From Rhodospirillales bacterium (GTDB lineage: Bacteria; Pseudomonadota; Alphaproteobacteria; Rhodospirillales; Defluviicoccaceae): 64,000 bases of DNA. Location: assembly GCA_007695045.1 (NCBI GenBank), contig REEP01000044.1:54045-118044 (forward strand). Reading direction: 5' to 3'. The notes beneath the pieces are model-generated. The model saw only the letters and a list, made by a program, of their open reading frames with translations, searched no databases and was not told the DNA's origin. The translations under genes and the position numbers were made by a program. Numbering within the stretch: position 1 is the first letter of the stretch; each line of letters opens with the position of its first letter. Below are positions 29,858 through 36,740 of this stretch, piece after piece.

Positions 29858-30862
29858 TTACAAGAGCCCCACCTCCCGCAACAACGCGAGCGTTCCCTCA
29901 AGGTCCTCAAGCGCGTCCAGATCCACATCCGGGCTGACCTCGAGCAAACGATCAAACGATTCAAGACGCGGATCCGGCGCCACCGTGGCGACAACCGGGT
30001 ACTCGTACACGGTACCGGTGAAATAGGCCTGCGCCGGTGCCGAAAGCAGGTGGCGGATGAACTGGACGGCCGCATCCTGCTGATCGCTGGTGCCCAGAAC
30101 GCCGGCACCGGCGACGTTCACGAGATTGCCGATGTCCCCATCCTCGAAGAACCGCTGCGCCACCGGGAACTCCGGATCGTTGGCGAGGAAGCGGAGCAGG
30201 TAGTAGTTATTGGTGATGGTGTAATCGATCTCGCCGTCGGCAATGGCCTGAACCAGGGCGGTGTTGTTGCGGTAAGCGGCCGCGCCATTGGCTTTCATCG
30301 CTTCCAGCCAGGCGCGGGTCTCGTCCTCTCCGTGCGTCTTGCGCATCGCCGTCACGAACGCCTGGAACGACCCGTTGGTGGGCGCCCAGCCGACCCGCCC
30401 CTCGTATACCGGGTCAGTCAGGTCGAACACGCTGTCCGGCATGCTATCGGCGCGCGTGGTGGAGTAGGCCAGCACCCGTGCCCGACCGCTGGTGGCGACC
30501 CAGGTTCCCGTCGCACTCTTGAAGATGTCCGGCAGGTCGGCGGCCATGTCCGCCGGCAACTCGGCGAACCGCCCGGCATTCGCCAGCGCGCCCAGCGCGC
30601 CTGCATCCTGAGCCCAGAACAGATCGGCCGGTGTCCGATCCCCTTCCTCCAGCAGCAGCACCGCCAACTCCGCGGTGCCCCCGTAACGCACCTGCACCTC
30701 GATGCCGGTCTCGTCGCGGAACTGCTGCACGACGGGAGCCACCAGGGTCTCGCCCCGCCCGGAGTACAAGGTCAGGGTGTCGGCGGCGGCGGTACCGGCC
30801 ATCAGCGTGCCCAGCGCCAAGCCGGCGATTCCGCGCACAAACACTTGTCTCGTCAATCGCAT
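29858..30862 (-). CDS. fbpA: Ferric-iron ABC transporter substrate-binding protein
   Basis: A 334-residue periplasmic binding protein of the FbpA/FutA family. A Sec signal (MRLTRQVFVRGIAGLALGTL...) ends near TAAA. The mature start is DTLTLYSGRGETLVAPVVQQF. A neighbouring tyrosine pair in DYTITNNYYLLRFL matches the Fe-binding tyrosines of this family, and VGWAPTNGSFQAFVTAM and NVAGAGVLGTSDQQDAA are typical. ATG at 30862 has GGGGAGAG about 6-8 bases upstream. It is the first gene of the iron operon, with a Fur-like site upstream. Confidence 0.92.
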   Translation of the reverse strand: MRLTRQVFVRGIAGLALGTLMAGTAAADTLTLYSGRGETLVAPVVQQFRDETGIEVQVRYGGTAELAVLLLEEGDRTPADLFWAQDAGALGALANAGRFAELPADMAADLPDIFKSATGTWVATSGRARVLAYSTTRADSMPDSVFDLTDPVYEGRVGWAPTNGSFQAFVTAMRKTHGEDETRAWLEAMKANGAAAYRNNTALVQAIADGEIDYTITNNYYLLRFLANDPEFPVAQRFFEDGDIGNLVNVAGAGVLGTSDQQDAAVQFIRHLLSAPAQAYFTGTVYEYPVVATVAPDPRLESFDRLLEVSPDVDLDALEDLEGTLALLREVGLL

Positions 30863-30941
30863 ACCCGTCTCTCCCCAGGTTGTTTGCTGCGCCGGTCTGG
30901 TTGCGGCGAACGTGGCGACCCTAATCACGCACAGGTGCAAG

Positions 30942-30962
30942 TGCAAGTCATTTTCATTCGCG
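30942..30962. promoter_or_regulatory. Possible Fur-family box before fbpA
   Basis: The stretch TGCAAGTCATTTTCATTCGC, read on either strand, resembles a Fur-type site with its AATGAAAATGA core. It lies 80 bases upstream of the iron-importer start. A GTGCAAGTGCAAG direct repeat adjoins it. Iron control of fbpABC is well established elsewhere; the match here is by eye only. Confidence 0.4.
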
Positions 30963-31018
30963 TTGTTTCCGCCAACCGCGGCGCCGCCCGGACACCACCG
31001 CGCCTGCCCGTCTTCGCA

Positions 31019-31564
31019 TCATCCCGGATCAGCCCTCACATGCAGCTGGTCGCCAGGCGTCGCCTCGGCCAGCAGCGCTTCGAGGTGGTCGCGGGCCAGC
31101 GCGACACAACCCTCCGTCGGGGCATAGCCGGGTGCGGCCACGTGCAGGAAGATCGCGCTGCCGCGACCCGGGAGCACCGGTGCGTCGTTGTGGCCGAGCA
31201 CGGCGATCAGGTCATAGAGCCCGTCCTCCCGCCACAATCGCTCACTGCGGCCGGGATGTGGCAGACGTACCGGCCGATTATAGGCGGGGTCTTCGGGATC
31301 GTCGCACCAGCCGTCGGCCGGCCCGATCGTGCTGACGGGAAGCCGGGTGTTCGGCCGCGCCAGCCTGTCAGCGCGGTACAAGACGCGGCGAAGCGGCAGC
31401 AATCCCGCGGGCGTGGCGCCGTCGCCTTCGCGCTTGTCCTGGCGTATGCCGCCATGACCCAGTGCGCACGCGACGGTGCCGCCGGCGAAATGCACCCATC
31501 CCGGCATGGCCACGACGGCGAGGACGGCGGCTTTGGGATCGGCTTTCAACGGGGGCCCGGACAT
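31019..31564 (-). CDS. YkuD-fold L,D-transpeptidase family protein
   Basis: A 181-residue protein with the YkuD catalytic fold. Key residues are the His of VLGHNDAPV, the His of GSAIFLHVAAPG, and the cysteine in YAPTEGCVALARDHLEALL. Classical YkuD enzymes have SxGCxR; here the last position is Leu, as in a subgroup often annotated only as a catalytic domain protein. I see no signal peptide, which is unusual for a peptidoglycan enzyme. GHGGIRQDKREGDGATPAGLLPLRRVLYR matches the subgroup. Function is therefore tentative. Confidence 0.8.
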   Translation of the reverse strand: MSGPPLKADPKAAVLAVVAMPGWVHFAGGTVACALGHGGIRQDKREGDGATPAGLLPLRRVLYRADRLARPNTRLPVSTIGPADGWCDDPEDPAYNRPVRLPHPGRSERLWREDGLYDLIAVLGHNDAPVLPGRGSAIFLHVAAPGYAPTEGCVALARDHLEALLAEATPGDQLHVRADPG

Positions 31565-31713
31565 ACACGACCATCAATCACAGCGCAACGCTGCGACTGA
31601 TCATCATTTAGCACCCGTTTTCAACCAAGCCTATGCCCCGGGGGCGGAAAAGTTGCTGCCGGAAACCGTTTCTGTAGCGTCGTACCGCCAGTCGCGAGCG
31701 GTCCAGTGCCGGG

Positions 31714-32640
31714 TCAGCTTTGGACGTCGATGCGGGTGCGGTCCGAAGCGCCGCCGGCCGTGTTGGCCGCCGTCTCGCCGTAGCGGCCCGTTGCCAGGGC
31801 ATGCTCTGCCGCCAGTGCCAGGCGTTCCGCCATCATCCGGCGCGCCCAGCCCTGCACCTCCGGCAACGTCTTGCCGGGATCAATCGCGGAAGAATCATAG
31901 AACGGCATGTCGAAAGCCGGATTGAGGGCGGTCTCGGGGGCAGCGGCCAACCGCGGCGGTGGCTGCAACGCCGCCGTCGATGTTCCGGCGGCGGTTGCGG
32001 GATCCGACGAAACGTCGGGCGGGCCACCTCGGGTGATCGTGATCCCCGTATCGGCTTCGGCCGCCCTGGCGGCGTCCGCCCGCTCCGCCAGCAGACGTCG
32101 GGCCCAGGGTTGGGCCTCGATCAGGCTCTTATTCGGGTCGAGGGCGGATGCATCGTAGAACGGCATGTCGAACGCCGGGCTGAGGCGGGCGTACGCCGGG
32201 GTGATGGCGCCGGCATCATGTCCTTCGGCCCCCTTGCCCTGCACGATCGCCAAGACGTGCTCGCCCACATCGCGCCCGGTCAGGCCGTTGACGATGACGT
32301 TGACCACAGCGCCGATGGCGCCGATCACGCCGCCGAACAGAGCACCGCCCAGGATGCGCGACGCCGGTGCGATCTCATCCCCGGTAAAGGTCCGGTACAG
32401 GGTCGACACGACGGGAATGTGCTGCAGCGGATTGACCACGTCCAGCACGTCCGCGAACGTGAGGCCGTCATCGCCGAACGGTCGGTACTCCGGCGTATGG
32501 TTGGGGGAGCGGGCGGCGCCGGGCGGCAAGGGCAGCCGGGAGGGGGCGTCCGGGTAGTCGGGCCAGGCAGCATCCATCGCCGGCGGTTCGACCCTGATTT
32601 GGTGGAGCACGGGTGCAGCCGGGATCGAAGCAAGCGGCAT
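31714..32640 (-). CDS. Unknown protein with duplicated FDMPFYD motif
   Basis: A 308-residue protein without a function I can name, although similar proteins seem to occur in Rhodospirillales. Residues about 60-95 read TFADVLDVVNPLQHIPVVSTLYR, then a glycine-rich hydrophobic segment (LGGALFGGVIGAIGAVVNVIVN) that could be membrane-associated. The C-terminal half holds two copies of a 37-residue unit beginning PAFDMPFYD, each followed by a DP-K-L motif and WARR-(L/M)-(L/M)-AER, separated by a proline/alanine-rich linker. The N-terminus is proline-rich. No signal peptide is seen. It stands alone between two minus-strand genes. Confidence 0.75.
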   Translation of the reverse strand: MPLASIPAAPVLHQIRVEPPAMDAAWPDYPDAPSRLPLPPGAARSPNHTPEYRPFGDDGLTFADVLDVVNPLQHIPVVSTLYRTFTGDEIAPASRILGGALFGGVIGAIGAVVNVIVNGLTGRDVGEHVLAIVQGKGAEGHDAGAITPAYARLSPAFDMPFYDASALDPNKSLIEAQPWARRLLAERADAARAAEADTGITITRGGPPDVSSDPATAAGTSTAALQPPPRLAAAPETALNPAFDMPFYDSSAIDPGKTLPEVQGWARRMMAERLALAAEHALATGRYGETAANTAGGASDRTRIDVQS

Positions 32641-32758
32641 GCCACCGCTGCAAGCGCGCTTTCCGCCTTTTCCCCCGTCCGGGTGTTTCGCGGCCCGGCA
32701 GGCAATGCCGGCAGGTTCTGCCGCCCGGCAGCGACCGGTCGTCGCTGAGAGATGTGGC

Positions 32759-32848
32759 GCGTCAGGCGTCGAGCGCGTTAGGCCTCCAGCGCGTCAGGCC
32801 TCCAGCGCGTCAGGCGTCGAGCGCGTCAGGCGTCGAGCGCGTCAGGCG
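32759..32848. repeat. 16-base tandem repeat, about 5.6 copies
   Basis: The unit GCGTCAGGCGTCGAGC repeats head to tail five full times plus a partial copy. Copies 2 and 3 share a variant (GGCCTCCAGC). The partial last copy contains the ribA stop codon (32842-32844), so the array lies just 3' of ribA and touches its reading frame. Confidence 0.9.
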
Positions 32849-33993
32849 AAGTGCCCGCCGCGATCGACCTTGGTCCGAAGATAGACCTCATTGTGCTGGT
32901 TGGAGGGGAAGGTGTGCGGCACCCGCTCCTCGACGCTGATGCCACAGCGCATCAGGCCGTCCACCTTGGCCGGGTTGTTGGTCAACAACCGCACCCTCGA
33001 AAAACCGAGATGGCGCAGCATCTGCGCGGCCGGCAGATAGACGCGCTCATCGGCGTCGAAGCCCAGCTGCTCGTTGGCGTCGACGGTATCGAAACCGTTG
33101 TCCTGCAGCGTATAGGCGCGGAGCTTGTTGACGAGGCCGATGCCCCGGCCTTCCTGGGCCAGGTACAGCAGGACCCCGCCGTCACCGCGGCCGTTGATCT
33201 CCTGGATGGCACCGCGCAACTGATCGCCGCAATCGCAGCGGAGGCTGCCCAGCAGATCGCCGGTGAAGCACTCGGAATGCAGACGGGTCAGCACCGGTGC
33301 CTCGGCCGTTGGTGAGCCGAACACCAGGGCCAGGTGCTCGAGCCCGCCGTCCTGCGGCCGGAACGCGATGATTCGGGTCTGTTCCGCCCCCTGCAACGGC
33401 ACCCGGGCTTCCCCCACCGGAGTGAGGAACTGGGCGGCGATGTGGTCGTACTGGAACACGTCGCCGGCATCCACCAGGAACAGGTTGCGCCGCGCCGCCC
33501 ACTGGGCCAGGTCGGCCGCATCGGGATCGCGGACCTCGGCGATCGCCGAGGCTGGCAGCAACCGGGCGGTCTTGCACAGCTTGATCGCTGCCGAGGCGCA
33601 GCCATGCGCCGGGGCCTCCTGGCATGTCACCGAAAACGGCAGCGGCACGGTCACGTTGGAGCGCGGGTCACTCAGGTCGCGCACCAACTCCGGCGTAAGC
33701 CCGCCCGACACCTTGAGCACCATCACCTTGAGGCTGCCGCCGCAGAGGCCCAGCACGGCGCCGCGCCGGGCGGTGACCACAAGATCCGGTTCTGACTGGG
33801 CCATCGATCTGAGCCCGTCGAGTCGCCGCGCCACCGCCCCCTCCGCCGCCACGGCCACGGCGGCCGACCCGGCCGGTCCCTGGATCACCACCGGCTGGCC
33901 GCGCCGAAGGTCGGCCACGGCCCGATCGACGGTGAGCAGCGACAGCGGCTGCCGGGTCGCGGGCACGGGGATCAGGCGAAGGCCAGGGGACAT
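32842..33993 (-). CDS. ribA: GTP cyclohydrolase II with degenerate RibB-like N-terminal domain
   Basis: GTP cyclohydrolase II opens the guanine ring to begin riboflavin synthesis. The 383-residue protein carries the zinc motif HSECFTGDLLGSLRCDCGDQL in the C-terminal half, then LAQEGRGIGLVNKLRAY, ANEQLGFDADERVYLPAAQML and LLTNNPAKVDGL. The first 180 residues (RAVADLRRGQPVVIQGPAG, then LRSMAQSEPDLVV) look like a DHBP-synthase relic without the acidic DDEDRE motif. That fits a known alphaproteobacterial RibA form. ATG at 33993 has AGAGG 8 bases upstream; ATG at 34020 is possible. No FMN riboswitch was recognised upstream. Confidence 0.9.
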   Translation of the reverse strand: MSPGLRLIPVPATRQPLSLLTVDRAVADLRRGQPVVIQGPAGSAAVAVAAEGAVARRLDGLRSMAQSEPDLVVTARRGAVLGLCGGSLKVMVLKVSGGLTPELVRDLSDPRSNVTVPLPFSVTCQEAPAHGCASAAIKLCKTARLLPASAIAEVRDPDAADLAQWAARRNLFLVDAGDVFQYDHIAAQFLTPVGEARVPLQGAEQTRIIAFRPQDGGLEHLALVFGSPTAEAPVLTRLHSECFTGDLLGSLRCDCGDQLRGAIQEINGRGDGGVLLYLAQEGRGIGLVNKLRAYTLQDNGFDTVDANEQLGFDADERVYLPAAQMLRHLGFSRVRLLTNNPAKVDGLMRCGISVEERVPHTFPSNQHNEVYLRTKVDRGGHFA

Positions 33994-34400
33994 CACGGAA
34001 ACCTCTTTCTTGAGAACCATGGGACAGTAACGCCCCCGGCTCGAAGAGAAAAGTGTGCGCCGGCAAGGACCCTTGCCAGGGTAAGCCGGCATCGGCAAGG
34101 CATGCGCAGCCGGCCGGCCCCGGCAGGGCCGGGCTTCTGCGCCGCGTCGGGCGTTGGTGCGGCGAGCGCCGGTCAGCCTCAGCCCCACAGCCTCAGCCCC
34201 AGAGCCTCAGCCCCAGAGCCTCAGCCCCAGGGGCGTCTCATTGATGCGGACAGTGCCGGCGGCGGTGGACCTTGATGCAGCGCGCGGGCACAATGACAAA
34301 CGGCATCCACAACGGGTGTCAGCCGTCGCCGCCCCGCGGCCGGCGCGCCGTGACCGTGCTCCCCTAACCCAGAGCATTCGACACAAGGTCCGATACGGGC
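33994..34400. other. Intergenic region between ribA and the DUF1538 operon
   Basis: About 400 bases between divergent genes. It contains the 14-base repeat at 34177-34232 and must hold both promoters. Short frames in it have no support, and I see no clear riboswitch fold or RNA gene. Confidence 0.5.
34177..34232. repeat. 14-base tandem repeat, 4 copies
   Basis: The unit CCTCAGCCCCAGAG occurs four times head to tail; the first copy ends CACAG and the last ends CAGGG. It lies in the divergent intergenic region, about 170 bases before the first DUF1538 gene. Confidence 0.9.
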
Positions 34401-35144
34401 ATGGGCAGACAGGTCCAGTTCCTTTCCCGGCTTGCCCTGGGCGCGGCTCGCGATCTCGGGCCGCTGCTGATCGTCGTCACCTTGTTTCAGTTGGTGGTGC
34501 TGAGAGAACCGGTTCCGGACCTGGTCGGAACCCTGATCGGCGTTGCCTTGGTGATGCTTGGGCTGATCCTGTTCGTCCGTGGGCTCGATATGGGCCTGTT
34601 CCCGCTGGGTGAATCCATGGCCCATGCGTTCGCGCGGAAGGGCAGTCTCAAGGCGCTGCTGCTGTTCGCGTTCGCTCTCGGCTTCGCCGCCTCCGTGGCC
34701 GAGCCCACGCTGCTTGCGGTGGCACGGGAAGCGGCCCACACGGCGGCCATGGGTGGCGTGATCGCTGACACCGAACGCGCCCGCATCGCCTATGCCCTGG
34801 CACTGCGCCTCACGGTCGCCGTCGCCGTCGGGGTCGCCCTCATCTTCGGGGTGTTTCGCATCCTGAAGGCCTGGCGCACCCATTATGTGCTGGCCGCCGG
34901 CTATGTCGGCGTCATCCCGCTGGTCGCCGTGGCACCCGCCGATGTGGTGGGGATCGCGTTCGATTGCGGCGGCGTTACCACGTCCACCATCACGGTGCCC
35001 CTGGTCGCCGCTCTTGGCGTCGGTCTGGCTACGGCCATCCGCGGCCGCAACCCCGTGCTGGATGGCTTCGGGCTGATCGGTTTCGCCTGTCTGTCGCCGA
35101 TCGTGTTCGTCCTCCTGTTCGGCATCATTCTTCACGGGGTGTAG
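34401..35144 (+). CDS. DUF1538 family membrane protein, first copy
   Basis: A 247-residue inner-membrane protein with about six or seven hydrophobic helices. I recognise it as DUF1538. Conserved-looking features are LRLDMGLFPLG-type RGLDMGLFPLGESMA, FAASVAEPTLLAVAREA, and AFDCGGVTTSTITVPLVAALG followed by GRNPVLDGFGLIGFA. The polar residues in the last motif lie in a membrane context, which suggests a transport path or ion site. Its transport activity is unproven. It is followed directly by a second copy whose GTG start abuts this stop, then PII and CBS genes, all coupled. Confidence 0.82.
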   Translation: MGRQVQFLSRLALGAARDLGPLLIVVTLFQLVVLREPVPDLVGTLIGVALVMLGLILFVRGLDMGLFPLGESMAHAFARKGSLKALLLFAFALGFAASVAEPTLLAVAREAAHTAAMGGVIADTERARIAYALALRLTVAVAVGVALIFGVFRILKAWRTHYVLAAGYVGVIPLVAVAPADVVGIAFDCGGVTTSTITVPLVAALGVGLATAIRGRNPVLDGFGLIGFACLSPIVFVLLFGIILHGV

Positions 35145-35933
35145 GTGGATATTCTGCTCCACGTTGCCCGGACCGGCGGTTCGGTTGCCTTGAATGTGGC
35201 TCCGATCCTGGCCGTGCTCCTGTTTTTTCAATTGGTCGTGTTGCGGCGGCGGCTGGCCAACCCGCGCCGCATCCTCACCGGTTTCGCCTACGTTCTGGTC
35301 GGGCTCACCCTCTTTCTGGTGGGGCTGGAGAAGGCGCTGTTCCCGATCGGTCGGCTGATGGCAGCGCAGCTCACTGGCGCGGACGTGGTGGGTATGGCGG
35401 CAGATGCCGCGTCCGTGCCTTGGTGGGCGTTCGGATGGGTCTATGCGTTCGGGGCCGCCGTCGGCTTCGCCGCCGCGGTGGCGGAGCCGACCCTGATCGC
35501 GGTGTCCCTGAAGGCGGAAGAAGTGTCGGGTGGGGCCATCCGCGCACGCAGCCTCAGGATGATGGCGGCGGCCGGGGTGGGCGCCGGGGTTGCGTTCGGG
35601 ACGTTGCGGATCGTCACCGGGCTGCCGCTCGGCTACGTCCTGCCGATCCTGTGCGTTGTCGTTGCGTTCCAGGCGCTGACCGCGCCGCGGCTCATGGTCG
35701 CGCTCGCATTCGATACCGGTGCGGTCGGCACCTCGACGGTGACCATCCCGGTGGTGGCGGCCCTGGGTCTCGGCCTCGCCGCCGCTGTGCCGGGCCGCGA
35801 TCCGGTGGTCGATGGCTTCGGCCTGATCGCTTTCGCGGTGTTGTTTACAATCATGGCGATGCTGGCGTATGCGTGGGGGGCGGCCCATCTTGCCTACCGG
35901 CGCAAGCCGCCCGTAACGGGGACTGGTCGATGA
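35145..35933 (+). CDS. DUF1538 family membrane protein, second copy
   Basis: A 262-residue paralogue of the preceding protein. The shared motifs are LEKALFPIGRLMA, FAAAVAEPTLIAVSLKAEE and AFDTGAVGTSTVTIPVVAALG followed by GRDPVVDGFGLIAFA. The pair probably forms one heteromeric membrane unit. I recall single-chain DUF1538 proteins with two such halves in other bacteria, so this would be a split version. The GTG start follows the previous stop with no gap, and its stop overlaps the PII start as ATGA. Its substrate is not known. Confidence 0.82.
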   Translation: MDILLHVARTGGSVALNVAPILAVLLFFQLVVLRRRLANPRRILTGFAYVLVGLTLFLVGLEKALFPIGRLMAAQLTGADVVGMAADAASVPWWAFGWVYAFGAAVGFAAAVAEPTLIAVSLKAEEVSGGAIRARSLRMMAAAGVGAGVAFGTLRIVTGLPLGYVLPILCVVVAFQALTAPRLMVALAFDTGAVGTSTVTIPVVAALGLGLAAAVPGRDPVVDGFGLIAFAVLFTIMAMLAYAWGAAHLAYRRKPPVTGTGR

Positions 35934-36280
35934 AGCTCAAATTGATTGTCGCCATGGTGGCGGACGACAAGACGGAAGCGGTTCTCGGTGCCGCCCGCAT
36001 GGCCGGGGCGACCGGCGCTACGGTCGTCACCGCCTGCCGCGGCGAAGGACTGAAGCCGGAGAAAACGTTCCTCGGGCTGGAGATCGGTGGTCAGCGCGAC
36101 ATCGTCTTTCTTCTGGTGGTGGAGCAAAAGGCACGGGAAATCCTGGAAGCGATTTCGGCAGCCGCCGAGTTCGATGAGGAACCGGGGGCCGGCATCGCCT
36201 TTCAGGTGGCGATCGAGGATGCCGTGGGCCTGCGAACCCAGACCGATACTTTGCTGAAGGAAATCGAGGAACGGTTATGA
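35930..36280 (+). CDS. PII-like signalling protein
   Basis: A 116-residue protein of the PII superfamily, trimeric sensors that bind ATP/ADP and metabolites and plug or modulate membrane partners. It starts MKLKLIVAMVADDKTEAVLG and has GATVVTACRGEGLKP, then a T-loop region EKTFLGLEIGGQRD that is shorter than in GlnB and lacks the uridylylated Tyr51 (Glu is near that position). IVFLLVVEQ and VAIEDAVGLRTQTDTL complete the ferredoxin-like fold. The start overlaps the DUF1538 stop and the end overlaps the CBS gene, so it is likely a dedicated regulator of the membrane pair. Confidence 0.82.
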   Translation: MKLKLIVAMVADDKTEAVLGAARMAGATGATVVTACRGEGLKPEKTFLGLEIGGQRDIVFLLVVEQKAREILEAISAAAEFDEEPGAGIAFQVAIEDAVGLRTQTDTLLKEIEERL

Positions 36281-36693
36281 ACCGTGACATCGTGTCCGTC
36301 GGCGACGTGATGACCGGGTCGCTGCGCACCGTCGGCCGCATGGATACGGTGGCCCAGGCGATCGAGGCCATGCGCGAGGCTGGGGTGAGTTCCCTGTTGG
36401 TGGAACGGCGCGGCCCGGGGGACGAGTTCGGCCTGATCACCATCGCCGACATCGCCCGAGAGGTGATCGCCCGGGATCGGCCGGTGGAACGGGTCAATGT
36501 CTACGAGGTGATGGCCAAACCGGTTCTGACCCTGCCTCAGGAGATGCAAACCAAATATGCGGTGCGGCTGCTGGTAAGGTTCGGGCTCAGTCGTGCTCTG
36601 GTGGTGGATGTGTCCCGCACGCCGGTGGGCATCGTCACCCTGCGCGACATGGTCCTGCGGCTGGGCACAAATCCGCCGAAGGCCGGCTACTGA
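36277..36693 (+). CDS. CBS-domain pair protein
   Basis: A 138-residue protein made of two CBS motifs: VGDVMTGSLRTVGRMDTVAQAIE with VSSLLVERR and LITIADIAREVIARD in the first, and VYEVMAKPVLTLPQEM with RALVVDVSRTPVGIVTLRDMV in the second. CBS pairs bind adenine nucleotides and control attached or partner proteins. Its start overlaps the PII stop as ATGA, which places it in the same coupled operon as the DUF1538 proteins. An adenylate-energy input to the membrane pair is a reasonable inference. Confidence 0.88.
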   Translation: MNRDIVSVGDVMTGSLRTVGRMDTVAQAIEAMREAGVSSLLVERRGPGDEFGLITIADIAREVIARDRPVERVNVYEVMAKPVLTLPQEMQTKYAVRLLVRFGLSRALVVDVSRTPVGIVTLRDMVLRLGTNPPKAGY

Positions 36694-36740
36694 CCTCGTG
36701 GTCGCACCATCGATCGGCAACGCTGCCGCCTTGGCCCGCC

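Noticed and set aside
29795..31600. 601-codon plus-strand frame across fbpA and the YkuD-like gene
   Set aside because: It spans two real minus-strand genes and the gap between them, with no motif or ribosome-binding site.
33994..34400. FMN riboswitch upstream of ribA
   Set aside because: I could not find the conserved FMN-element helices; the region is mostly tandem repeats and GC-rich filler.
34221..35888. 555-codon minus-strand frame across the DUF1538 genes
   Set aside because: It is antisense to two coupled membrane genes and has a shadow-type composition (many His, Gln, Arg, Asp).
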